From the NCBI GenBank assembly GCA_036268295.1, contig DATAUK010000043.1:1-32162 (forward strand): a DNA stretch of 32,162 nt. The letters run 5' to 3'. How positions within the stretch are numbered: the first letter of the stretch is position 1; each line of letters starts with the position of its first letter. Below the pieces are notes generated by a model, which worked only from the letters and a program-made list of their open reading frames with translations, did not search any database and had not been told where the DNA came from. A program made the position numbers and the translations under genes. This document shows, in pieces, positions 6,542 through 14,867 of the stretch. The stretch is from DATAUK01 sp036268295 (GTDB taxonomy: Bacteria; Actinomycetota; Actinomycetes; JAFAQI01).

Positions 6542-8641
6542 ATGAGATCTGCCAGATCATGGGTCGCGCTGAGTGCAGCGGGTCTTGCCGTGTCCGCCGC
6601 AGCTGCGGCGATGGGCGCGCCCGCTGCAACCGCAGCCGGCGGCCCACACCACGCGCCAGCGCACAGCTCAGCCGCGAAAGCGCTGAGTCACGCGAAGGCA
6701 TCGGAACGCTCCAAGCCAGACGGCAAGGTAGCGCCCGCCAGCCGGATCAAGTTCGACCTCGTCCTGAAGCTGCGTCACGCCGCCAAGGCCAACGCCTTCG
6801 TTCGTAAGGTCTCCAACCCGGCCTCGAAGAGCTACCACCACTACCTCACCGACGCGCAGTGGGAGAACCGGTTCGCGCCTAGCCACGCCCAGGTCGCTAC
6901 CGCGAAGTCGTGGCTGCACAAGAACGGCTTCTCGGCCGGCGCTGTCGCCTCCGACCGGCTGTTCGTGTCCGCGCGCGGCACCGCCCGGCAGATCAACCGG
7001 GCCTTCTCGACCCACCTCGGCTACTACAAGGTCGACGGTCACCGGGTCCGCCTCGCCAGCTCCAAGCTCAAGCTCCCGACGGCGATCCTGGGCACCGCGT
7101 CCGGCGTTGTCGGCGTGAACCAGTACCTCAACCGCCCGGACCTCGCCCTCAAGGGTGCGACCCCAGCAGCGGCCCGCCCGGCTGATGCCGAGCCCGCCCC
7201 GCCGGCCGGTTTCCGCAACCCGCAGCCGTGCTCGGCGACGTGGGGCGGCAAGGTTGACAAGGCGGACTCGCCATCGCTCTACGCGCCCTATGGCGCCGGT
7301 CGTCCGTATGACATCTGCGGTTATCAGCCGAGCCAGTTCCGCTCGTCGTACGGCGTCGGTCAGTCGGCATCGTCGAACGGCAGTGGCGTTGCCATCGCCA
7401 TCGTCGACGCCTACGACTCGCCGACTCTGCTCAGCGACGCACAGCATTACGAGTCGCTGAACGACCCGTCCCACCCGCTCGCGTCCTCGCAGTTCTTCAA
7501 CGACCAGCCGGCAACGGTTGGCAACGAGGGTGAGTGTGCGGCCAGCGGTTGGTACGACGAGCAGGCTCTCGACGTCGAGGCCTCGCACGCCATGGCCCCT
7601 GGTGCCGACATTCTTTACGTCGGTGCGCAGGACTGCCTCGACAACAGCCTGCTCGCCGCCCTCACGACCGCTGTGACCAGCGGAGCGTCGGTGGTCAGCG
7701 ACTCGTGGGGCGACACGCTGGGCGACCTGCTCGAGGACGCGGACGCAAAGGCCGCGTTCGACGACACGTTCATGCTGGCCGACTCCACCGGCGTCAGTGT
7801 CCTGTTCTCCAGCGGCGACGACGGCGACAACTTCGCCGACTTCGGCCTGACGGTTCCGGACTACCCGCCGACCAGCCCGTTCGTGACCGCAGTCGGCGGA
7901 ACCGCGCTCGAGGTCAACAAGGCGGGTGCCCGCCTCGCTGAGCTCGGCTGGTCAACCGGCAAGCAGACCATGTGCGCCGGCGTTCCGAGCACCAACTGTG
8001 GCTCGGCGACCACGCCGAGTGGCGCGATGGCCTGGAACGCGGGCGGCGGCGGCGGCACCAGCTACAACTACACCCAGCCGTTCTACCAGGCTGGTGTGGT
8101 GCCGAACTCGATCTCCGAGCGCAACTCGGCGATCTTCGGGCCGCAGCCGCTGCGGACGGTGCCGGACATCTCGATGGATGCCGACGCCCAGACCGGCATG
8201 TTGATCGGTCTGACGCAGACCTTCCCGGACGGCGTCTACTACGACCAGTTCAAGGAGGGCGGCACCAGCCTCGCCTCACCGCTGCTTGCTGGCGCGATTG
8301 CTGACGCCGACCAGGCAGCTGGTCAGTCCGAGGGCTTCCTCAACCCGACGCTGTACAAGGCGTACAAGGAGTTCCCGGCGGCATTCAAGGACATCATTCC
8401 GTCCGCGAAGCCGCTGAACGCCGCGACAGTCAGGGTCGACTACGCCAACACCGTCGACAACACCGATGGCTACAACGTCAGCCTTCGGGTTCTGGACTAC
8501 GAAGGTCCGGAAACGTACTGCGACGGCACCGGCAACTGCGCCACGCGCAACGTGACGCTGAACACGACCAAGGGCTACGACTCCCTCACCGGACTCGGCG
8601 TCGTTGGACCGTCGTTCGTCAAGGATCTGGCGAAGTTCTAG
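6542..8641 (+). CDS. Secreted sedolisin / pro-kumamolisin peptidase (S53)
   Basis: The 699-aa product has a signal peptide (about residues 1-31), a pro-kumamolisin activation domain (about 65-205, with HHYLTDAQWENRFAP), a linker, then the S53 catalytic domain. The serine-carboxyl triad is visible: Glu340 and Asp344 in YDEQALDVEASHAMAPGA and Ser576 in EGGTSLASPLLAGA. The oxyanion Asp426 lies in FSSGDDGDN. The calcium-site region near the C-terminus is recognised by AFKDII and GYDSLTGLG. Sedolisins are secreted as zymogens and self-activate at acidic pH, so the enzyme probably digests external protein. ATG 6542 is chosen over an in-frame start 15 codons upstream because GGGAGG sits 5 nt before it and the signal peptide starts there. 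A strong hairpin follows the stop. Confidence 0.95.
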   Translation: MRSARSWVALSAAGLAVSAAAAAMGAPAATAAGGPHHAPAHSSAAKALSHAKASERSKPDGKVAPASRIKFDLVLKLRHAAKANAFVRKVSNPASKSYHHYLTDAQWENRFAPSHAQVATAKSWLHKNGFSAGAVASDRLFVSARGTARQINRAFSTHLGYYKVDGHRVRLASSKLKLPTAILGTASGVVGVNQYLNRPDLALKGATPAAARPADAEPAPPAGFRNPQPCSATWGGKVDKADSPSLYAPYGAGRPYDICGYQPSQFRSSYGVGQSASSNGSGVAIAIVDAYDSPTLLSDAQHYESLNDPSHPLASSQFFNDQPATVGNEGECAASGWYDEQALDVEASHAMAPGADILYVGAQDCLDNSLLAALTTAVTSGASVVSDSWGDTLGDLLEDADAKAAFDDTFMLADSTGVSVLFSSGDDGDNFADFGLTVPDYPPTSPFVTAVGGTALEVNKAGARLAELGWSTGKQTMCAGVPSTNCGSATTPSGAMAWNAGGGGGTSYNYTQPFYQAGVVPNSISERNSAIFGPQPLRTVPDISMDADAQTGMLIGLTQTFPDGVYYDQFKEGGTSLASPLLAGAIADADQAAGQSEGFLNPTLYKAYKEFPAAFKDIIPSAKPLNAATVRVDYANTVDNTDGYNVSLRVLDYEGPETYCDGTGNCATRNVTLNTTKGYDSLTGLGVVGPSFVKDLAKF

Positions 8642-8649
8642 CCAGCTAA

Positions 8650-8690
8650 GACGAAGGTGGGCGCCGGCTTATCCGGCGCCCACCTTCGTC
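8650..8690. terminator. 18-bp perfect hairpin terminator, probably bidirectional
   Basis: Arms 8650-8667 and 8673-8690 are perfectly complementary over 18 bp with loop CTTAT. It starts 9 nt after the sedolisin stop and lies between two convergent genes. The tail on the plus side is only GTTT, so it is a GC-rich hairpin of the actinobacterial kind and not a classic U-tract terminator. Confidence 0.85.
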
Positions 8691-8728
8691 GTTTCGGCAA
8701 CCGTCTCGACCTTCTAGTGGTCGGACCG

Positions 8729-8989
8729 CTAGGTCGGCGGCGGGCCGTAGGTCAGGCACAGACCGAGCGAGGTCGCGAGCATGAAGATCGCGATGAGCCC
8801 GGAGGACACGAAGCGCATCACGGGCGAGCGCTGACCGGCCATCGTCGGCGGCATGTAGAGGCTTGGCAGCAGCGAGTCGCCTCGTAGCTCCAGCCAGTGG
8901 GGATCAACCACGGCGGCGGCGTCGGCCGCCGGAACGTCGGCGAAGTCAGCGGCGATGAACTCCTCGTCCCAGCCAGACTCGGCGCTCAC
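8729..8989 (-). CDS. Small C-terminally anchored membrane protein
   Basis: The 86-aa product has an acidic, Ala-rich N-terminal half, a DPHWLELRGDSLLPSLYMPP segment that looks conserved, and one C-terminal hydrophobic helix (about residues 60-80, RFVSSGLIAIFMLATSLGLC) followed by TYGPPPT. It would sit in the membrane with most of its mass in the cytoplasm. It has no WXG motif and is not a WXG100 substrate. It is divergent from the FHA-FtsK ATPase, with about 140 bp between the starts, which suggests but does not prove a shared role. GTG 8989 is the likely start. I do not recognise a named family. Confidence 0.65.
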   Translation of the reverse strand: MSAESGWDEEFIAADFADVPAADAAAVVDPHWLELRGDSLLPSLYMPPTMAGQRSPVMRFVSSGLIAIFMLATSLGLCLTYGPPPT

Positions 8990-9119
8990 CTCGGGTGCTC
9001 GATCTCGATGATGCTCACCGACTCAGTGTGCGCGCCGCGTTGCATTGCGGCAAGGCCGCTCCCTCGTGGCCGTCACAGCTGGCTGTGGACAGCCGGTCGC
9101 GCCGCCGGACGGTCATGCC

Positions 9120-9125
9120 TAGGGT
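9120..9125 (+). promoter_or_regulatory. Leaderless -10 element of the FHA-FtsK gene
   Basis: TAGGGT lies 6 nt before ATG 9132 and there is no Shine-Dalgarno, so transcription probably starts at the ATG. No convincing -35 is seen. Confidence 0.45.
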
Positions 9126-9131
9126 CCGCTG

Positions 9132-12100
9132 ATGGACGTCACGATCACCATGGTCGACGCGGCGAGCGGCGGGGCGGCGGATGTCGCGCTGACGGCCGCC
9201 GCAGATGTTCCGGCATCGAAGCTGCTCGCCGCACTGCGGCGGGCGGTCGGTCTGGATCGCGACGTCGCGTTGTCCATCGACGGCGTTCCAGTCATCGCTG
9301 ACGGAACCGCCGCGGACTGCGGCCTTGCCAGTGGTGTCGTCGTGTCGGCCGGACCACCGACCACGCCGCAACAGTCGCCGCTCGTGGAGCTGGTGGTCAG
9401 CTGCGGGCCCGATTCCGGCCGGCGACTCGCGATGGTGCCCGGCGAGTATGTCGTCGGGCGCGACCCGCAGTGTGACCTCGCGATCGCCGACGCCGCGATC
9501 AGCCGTCGCCACCTGCGGGTGACGGTGGCGGCGGAGCAGAGCACGGTCTCCGATCTCGATTCGGCTAACGGCACCTTCGTCGCAGGCAAGCCGTTGCCGG
9601 CCGGCGCAGCGCTCGAGTCCGCGATAGGCGAGCGGATCCGGCTCGGCGACAGCGAGTTGGTGCTCATGCTGGAAGGCGGCGCCATCAGCGGCCGGCGAAC
9701 TTCCGATGAGATGGTTCACCGCGCGCCTCGGCTCCTGGCGCCGGCGGCGGCCGTCGAGGTGAGCTTTCCAGCCCGACCGGCTCCGTCGCCGCCGACCAGG
9801 ATTCCGCTGCTAGCGGCGACCGCTCCACTGGTCGCCGGAGTCGCGCTGGCGCTCGTGCTGCACCAGTGGCAGTTCCTCGCGTTCACCGCGCTGTCTCCGA
9901 TCATGATCCTCGGGCAGGCCGGAAGCGATCGCTGGTCGGCCCGACGAACCTCGCGGGCCGCGTTGGCCGACTACGAACAGGCGACCGCGAACGCCGGCCA
10001 GCGACTTGACACCGCCCTGGCCGCTGAGCGGTTGAGCCGACACGCTTCGGCTCCCGATCTCGCGCAGCTCTGCACCGCAGCGTCGCGGCGAACCAGCATC
10101 CTGTGGCATCGCGGCGCAGCCGATCCCGACGCCCTCTCGCTGCGACTCGGCCGGGGGGCACTGCCGAGCGCGATCCAGATCGTCGGTCACCGCGCCGTGA
10201 CCGTCCCCGACGTGCCGGTATGCATCACGCTGCCCTCGGTCGGCGTACTCGGCATCTGCGGCCGACATGACCTGGCCACCGGGTTGGCCCGATCGCTGGT
10301 CATCCAGGCCGCCACGCTGCACAGCCCCGGCGCACTCGAGATTGTGGTGATCGCGCCGGGCCGATCGTCGCAGTGGGCCTGGGCACGCTGGCTTCCGCAG
10401 GTGGTGCCGCGTCGCGGCGAGGCCTGCACCCGGCTGGTCGGGTTCGACGACGAGCAGGCGCTGCGCCGGATCAACGAGATCCTCGGCGACCAGGCGCGAG
10501 AGCGCGACCGGTCGAGTCGCACCCTGATCATCGTCGATGCCACGCCGGCGTTGCGATCCTCGCCGGCGGCCGGCCTGCTGTTGGACCACGCCGACGCCAG
10601 CCACTGCGTCATTTGGTGCGCCGGCGATGCCGTCGGACCGCCGGCACAGTGTCGCGCCGTCGTGGAACTGACCGCCCAGCCACGGCTCGCGTTGCGGCTG
10701 ACGCAAGCCGACACGGCTGGCTCCGTCACGGCGACGCCTGACCTGCTGAGCGCGGAAACAGCCGACGCAACCGCCCGGGCACTCGCGCCGCTTCGTGCCG
10801 GCGACGAGCCCGACAGCTCGAGGCTACCGCCGAGCGTGCGGTGGTCGGAGGTCAGTGAGATCAATCTCGACGGCCGTGATCAAGGAGCCCGGGCGCTGGC
10901 CCACCAGTGGTCACTCGCCGCCTCGACCGATATCGCGATCGGCCGCGACGCCGACTGCGCCGTCCGCATCGACCTTTGCCGCGACGGACCGCATGCCTTG
11001 ATCGCGGGTACGACGGGATCGGGCAAGAGCGAGCTGCTGCTGACCCTGGTCGCCGGCCTCGCGGCGCGCAATCGGCCCGACGAGCTCTCGCTGCTGCTGA
11101 TCGACCACAAGGGCGGAGCGGCGTTCGGCCGCTGCAACCGATTGCCGCACGTCGTCGGAGTAGTCACCGACCTCGACGCCAGCTCGACCCAGCGGGCGCT
11201 GCTGTCGCTCACTGCCGAGCTTCGTCGCCGTGAGGCGCTGTTCGCCGCCGTCGGCGCGGCGGACCTCGACGGCTATCTCGCCACCGCTGCCGAGCGACTG
11301 GCTCGACTCGTCATCGTGGTCGACGAGTTCGCAGTCCTCGCCGATGAGCAGCCGGAGTTCGTCGGCGGTCTGGTCGGCATCGCGCAACGCGGCCGATCCC
11401 TCGGCGTCCATCTGGTCCTCGCCACCCAGCGTCCGGACGGCGTCGTCTGCGCCGATATCCGCGCCAACACCAGGCTGCGGATCTGCCTCGGGGTGGCACG
11501 CGAGAACGAGTCGCGCGACGTGATCGACTCCCCCGCCGCAGCGTCGATCAGCCGGACGACGCCGGGTCGGGCCTTTCTGCGGGTCGGGCCGGGCGAGCTG
11601 CATGAGTTCCAGTCCGCGCGGGTCCGCAGCAGCAGGTTGGCCCGCTGCGACGCGTCGGCCACGCTCTCACCAGCAGCGGCGTTGGGCGACCCGCCGGAGT
11701 CGGGCGACGACGACGCAGACACTCTCGGAGACACCGAGTTGGCTGCACTGGTCGATGCCGCGGTCGACCTCACCGCGACGTTGCGTTGCGTGTTGCCGCC
11801 ACCGCCCTGGCTGCCGCCGCTCCCGGATCTGCTGCCGTGCGCCACGCTGCCGGCGGTGAGCGGGCCGGAGGCGGCTCCCTGGGGTCTGGTGGATCTGCCG
11901 GCGACCGGTCAGCAAAAGCCACTCGTCGTCGATCTGCCCCGCGCCGGCAACACGTTGATCGCCGGTGCGCCGCGAAGTGGTCGCACCGGTGCGGCGCTGA
12001 CGCTGGCCGTCGCTCTGGCGGGTCGGCGGTCACCGGATCAGCTGCAGATCTGGGCGATCGATGCGGCCGCCGGTCTCGCCGCACTGGCAGACCTGCCGCA

Positions 12101-13337
12101 TTGTGGCGCGGTCGTGCCCGCCGCCGACACCGACCGCGTCGAGCGACTGCTGGGCTATCTGTCCGGCCTGGTCGCCCGCCGACGGGAGGCGCTCGGCCGG
12201 CAGACCGGCTCGTTGCTGCTTGTCCTCGACAGCTGGGAGCGACTCAGCGCCGCTGTCGACGACCGTGACGGCGGCCGGCTGCTCGACTCCGTTCTTCGAC
12301 TTGCGACGGACGGGCCGTCGGCGGGCCTTCACCTCGTCATCACCTCCGATCGCGGCGGGCTCGTCGGGCGACTTGGCGCGGTCATGTCGGAGAAGATCGT
12401 GCTCCGCCTCGCCGACCCTTCCGATCTCGCCTTGATCGGCCTTGCCGGCCGCGATCTGCCGAGCCACCTGCCGCCCGGGCGCGGCATCCGCGCCGCCGAT
12501 CTCAGCCTTGTCCAGGTCGCGCAGCTCGACGAGGCCGCCATCTCCGCAGCCCGGGCTTGGCCCACCGCAACCCTCGCGCTGCCGAGCTTCGCGCCGCTTC
12601 CGCAGCGGGTGTCGTTCGACGACCTCCTCGGCGTCGGTCGGTCGGCCGACCAGATCGGGCTGGGGATCGCCGCAGCGGACCTGAGCCAGGTCCACGTGCG
12701 ACGGCCCGACGTCGGTCGATCGCTGGTGATCGCCGGGCCGGCCGGGTCGGGGCGAAGCTCGGCGATGCTGCTGGTGGCACAGCAGCTAACCGGTCGACCG
12801 CTGGCGATCAGCTGCTCACGGCGATCGCCGCTTGCCGGCTTCGACGGCGCGATCGCGCTGCCCCGCCAGGATCAGGAGCACGCGGTCGCGATTCTCGAGT
12901 CATTGTCCGGCGCCGCGGCCAGCCGTCCGGACATCATGATCGACGACCTCGATCTGCTCACCGAAGGCCCGCTGTGGCTGAGGTTGGAGCAGCTTCTGCG
13001 CGGTGAAGATGATGACGAGGACGACAGCACCGATGGCGGGCCGATGATCGTCGTCTGCGGGCGCACCGAGGCGATTGCGTCGGCGTTTCGAGGCCCGATG
13101 GCCGCGGCCCGCCGGAGCAGAGTCGCTGTATTGCTGTGCCCGGCCGGGCGGCACGAAGGCGAGTTGTTCGGCATCACGTTGCCACGGCGCACTCGCGGCG
13201 GGGATCCGCCGGGTCGGGGCTGGCTCACCAGCGCCGGCACGGCGATCCAGCTCCAGCTGGCTGAGCCGGCGGCTCGAAGCCCGGCGTCAGCCGGTATTCG
13301 GGACGGGCAGATCCTCGGTCCGCAGCTGCTCGGCTGA
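9132..13337 (+). CDS. Ubl-FHA-FtsK/SpoIIIE ATPase, EssC/EccC-like
   Basis: This 1401-aa protein has, in order: a ubiquitin-like fold (about 1-80, ending CGLASGVVVSAG); an FHA domain (about 92-175) with phosphothreonine-binding signatures YVVGRDPQCDLAI (Arg110), SRRHLRV and SANGTF; two adjacent membrane helices (about 224-262); and three FtsK-like ATPase modules. Module 1 is canonical: IAGTTGSGKSE with Lys635-Ser636 and VIVVDEFA with Asp731-Glu732. Modules 2 and 3 have Arg in place of the Walker lysine (GAPRSGRT, Arg951; GPAGSGRS, Arg1208). One active and two degenerate modules is the usual pattern of type VII secretion motors (EssC/EccC). The N-terminal FHA is more like EssC than mycobacterial EccC. 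No other type VII gene is in the window. Its 3' end overlaps the convergent diguanylate cyclase by 51 bp. Confidence 0.88.
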   Translation: MDVTITMVDAASGGAADVALTAAADVPASKLLAALRRAVGLDRDVALSIDGVPVIADGTAADCGLASGVVVSAGPPTTPQQSPLVELVVSCGPDSGRRLAMVPGEYVVGRDPQCDLAIADAAISRRHLRVTVAAEQSTVSDLDSANGTFVAGKPLPAGAALESAIGERIRLGDSELVLMLEGGAISGRRTSDEMVHRAPRLLAPAAAVEVSFPARPAPSPPTRIPLLAATAPLVAGVALALVLHQWQFLAFTALSPIMILGQAGSDRWSARRTSRAALADYEQATANAGQRLDTALAAERLSRHASAPDLAQLCTAASRRTSILWHRGAADPDALSLRLGRGALPSAIQIVGHRAVTVPDVPVCITLPSVGVLGICGRHDLATGLARSLVIQAATLHSPGALEIVVIAPGRSSQWAWARWLPQVVPRRGEACTRLVGFDDEQALRRINEILGDQARERDRSSRTLIIVDATPALRSSPAAGLLLDHADASHCVIWCAGDAVGPPAQCRAVVELTAQPRLALRLTQADTAGSVTATPDLLSAETADATARALAPLRAGDEPDSSRLPPSVRWSEVSEINLDGRDQGARALAHQWSLAASTDIAIGRDADCAVRIDLCRDGPHALIAGTTGSGKSELLLTLVAGLAARNRPDELSLLLIDHKGGAAFGRCNRLPHVVGVVTDLDASSTQRALLSLTAELRRREALFAAVGAADLDGYLATAAERLARLVIVVDEFAVLADEQPEFVGGLVGIAQRGRSLGVHLVLATQRPDGVVCADIRANTRLRICLGVARENESRDVIDSPAAASISRTTPGRAFLRVGPGELHEFQSARVRSSRLARCDASATLSPAAALGDPPESGDDDADTLGDTELAALVDAAVDLTATLRCVLPPPPWLPPLPDLLPCATLPAVSGPEAAPWGLVDLPATGQQKPLVVDLPRAGNTLIAGAPRSGRTGAALTLAVALAGRRSPDQLQIWAIDAAAGLAALADLPHCGAVVPAADTDRVERLLGYLSGLVARRREALGRQTGSLLLVLDSWERLSAAVDDRDGGRLLDSVLRLATDGPSAGLHLVITSDRGGLVGRLGAVMSEKIVLRLADPSDLALIGLAGRDLPSHLPPGRGIRAADLSLVQVAQLDEAAISAARAWPTATLALPSFAPLPQRVSFDDLLGVGRSADQIGLGIAAADLSQVHVRRPDVGRSLVIAGPAGSGRSSAMLLVAQQLTGRPLAISCSRRSPLAGFDGAIALPRQDQEHAVAILESLSGAAASRPDIMIDDLDLLTEGPLWLRLEQLLRGEDDDEDDSTDGGPMIVVCGRTEAIASAFRGPMAAARRSRVAVLLCPAGRHEGELFGITLPRRTRGGDPPGRGWLTSAGTAIQLQLAEPAARSPASAGIRDGQILGPQLLG

Positions 13338-14867
13338 GCGCACCTGGTTGCGGCCGGCGTGCTTCGCCGCGTACATCGCGCGGTCGGCGGCGCTCAGCAA
13401 GCCGGCGACATCGACCGCGTCGAACGGGAAAGTCGCGACGCCTGCGCTCGCCGTCACGCTGACCTCCGATGCCGCATCCTGCACCGAGAGCCGGAGCCGC
13501 TCGGCGACCTGCATCGCAAGCCCGGACGAGCAGCCGGGAAGCACCGCTGCGAACTCCTCGCCGCCGTACCTCGCGATGGTGTCGTACTCCCGACCGCACA
13601 GCTGCAACGAGTGCGCCACCTGCCGGAGCACCGCGTCGCCGACGACGTGCCCGTGGTTGTCGTTGAGCAGCTTGAAGTGGTCGATGTCGAGCAGCACGAT
13701 GGAGAGCCGGCCGTCGGTGCGCGCTGCCCGGTTGAGCTCGCGATCCAGCGCGCGGTCGAAGGCGCGGCGGTTGGCCAGCTGAGTCAGGCCGTCGGTGACC
13801 GCCATCTGCTGCACCCGGGCAAGCAGATTGGCGTTGCGGATCGCCAGCGCGGCATGGCCGGCGTACCGCTCGGTTGTGGCGATGACCCGTCGCTCGATCC
13901 GCGCGCCGGCTCGCTGGCCGGTCTCCGCAACCAGTACGCCGACGACGCCGTCGGCCACCAGCGGCACGACCGCGAGGTTCTGGGCGTTCGGCATCACGGC
14001 AGCAAGCCAAGGGTCTACGGCTTCGTCGATCTGGGCGACGAGCATCGTTTGGCGGCGGTCGTTGGCGACCCGCAGCACTGAGTCCTCGCCGAGTGCGAAG
14101 TCCGCGACGGCGGCATCGTAGAGACCTCGCGAGGTCAACATCCGCGGGGCGTCGTCGGTCACTTCGAACAGCGCCAGCCGCGGGAAGTTGAAGGTGTCGG
14201 TCAGCGCCTCGAGCAGGACGTCACCGACCGAGAGCGGGTCGTTCGCGTCCTCGAGGTCGCGACCCATCTGGGCCAGCTGCTCGAGCTCGAACCGGCGGCG
14301 TCGCAGCTCGCGCTCATTGACTGCGGCCAGCGACGCGGTCGTCAATGTCAGCGCCCACAACGCCAGGATGAAGGCGACCAGCTGATACCACTCGGTGTTG
14401 GCCGCCGTGCTGTTGCTGAACCGCGCGAGGATGCCGCCGCGCTCGGCGTAGAACACGCTCAACTGCATGAGCGACTGCCAGAGCGCGACCTTCAGACCGG
14501 TCCGGTAGGAGCCGAGCAGCGTGACGGCCGCGAGATAGACCAGCACCAGATAGCGCACCGGACCGCCCGAGCCGCCGGCGCAGTAGGTCGCCGCGGCAAG
14601 GTAGATCCCGTCGATCAGCAGCAAGCCGCCGAACAGCCACAGGCCGCGCTGCTTGAGCAGTCGCCAGATCCCCTCGATCGCCCATGAGAGCAGGACGTAG
14701 CCCAGCGCCAGGAACGCAACGAACACGAACGATCGCCGCAGCAGATGCGGCAGGAGCGCGGCGTCGATCAGGGTCGCGGCCGCCAGCACCGCGCGAAGCA
14801 CACGTAGATAGACCAGGCGCTCGCTAAGCGGCACCAGGTCACTGCTGCGATGTGCGGCGGCCTTCAT
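13287..14867 (-). CDS. Membrane GAF-GGDEF diguanylate cyclase
   Basis: The 526-aa protein has about six membrane helices (residues 22-183), a basic coiled linker (183-208), a GAF domain (about 212-350) and a GGDEF domain (about 355-515). The active site is GGEEF at 435-439 and the inhibitory I-site RxxD is present as Arg426-Asp429, so it should make c-di-GMP from two GTP and be product-inhibited. TDGLTQLANRRAFD and DIDHFKLLNDNHGHVVGD are intact. There is no EAL domain. The ATG (14867) overlaps the stop of the Ig-repeat gene as ATGA, with GAAGGA about 8 nt upstream, so it is probably co-transcribed and translationally coupled with that surface protein. The last 51 bp lie antisense to the end of the FHA-FtsK gene. 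Confidence 0.95.
   Translation of the reverse strand: MKAAAHRSSDLVPLSERLVYLRVLRAVLAAATLIDAALLPHLLRRSFVFVAFLALGYVLLSWAIEGIWRLLKQRGLWLFGGLLLIDGIYLAAATYCAGGSGGPVRYLVLVYLAAVTLLGSYRTGLKVALWQSLMQLSVFYAERGGILARFSNSTAANTEWYQLVAFILALWALTLTTASLAAVNERELRRRRFELEQLAQMGRDLEDANDPLSVGDVLLEALTDTFNFPRLALFEVTDDAPRMLTSRGLYDAAVADFALGEDSVLRVANDRRQTMLVAQIDEAVDPWLAAVMPNAQNLAVVPLVADGVVGVLVAETGQRAGARIERRVIATTERYAGHAALAIRNANLLARVQQMAVTDGLTQLANRRAFDRALDRELNRAARTDGRLSIVLLDIDHFKLLNDNHGHVVGDAVLRQVAHSLQLCGREYDTIARYGGEEFAAVLPGCSSGLAMQVAERLRLSVQDAASEVSVTASAGVATFPFDAVDVAGLLSAADRAMYAAKHAGRNQVRSAEQLRTEDLPVPNTG

Noticed and set aside
8729..8989. WXG100-type secretion substrate next to the FtsK-like ATPase
   Set aside because: The 86-aa protein has a C-terminal membrane helix and no central WXG turn.
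13075..13782. 235-aa plus-strand frame across the FtsK/GGDEF junction
   Set aside because: It is out of frame with both genes, low in complexity and has no recognisable domain.
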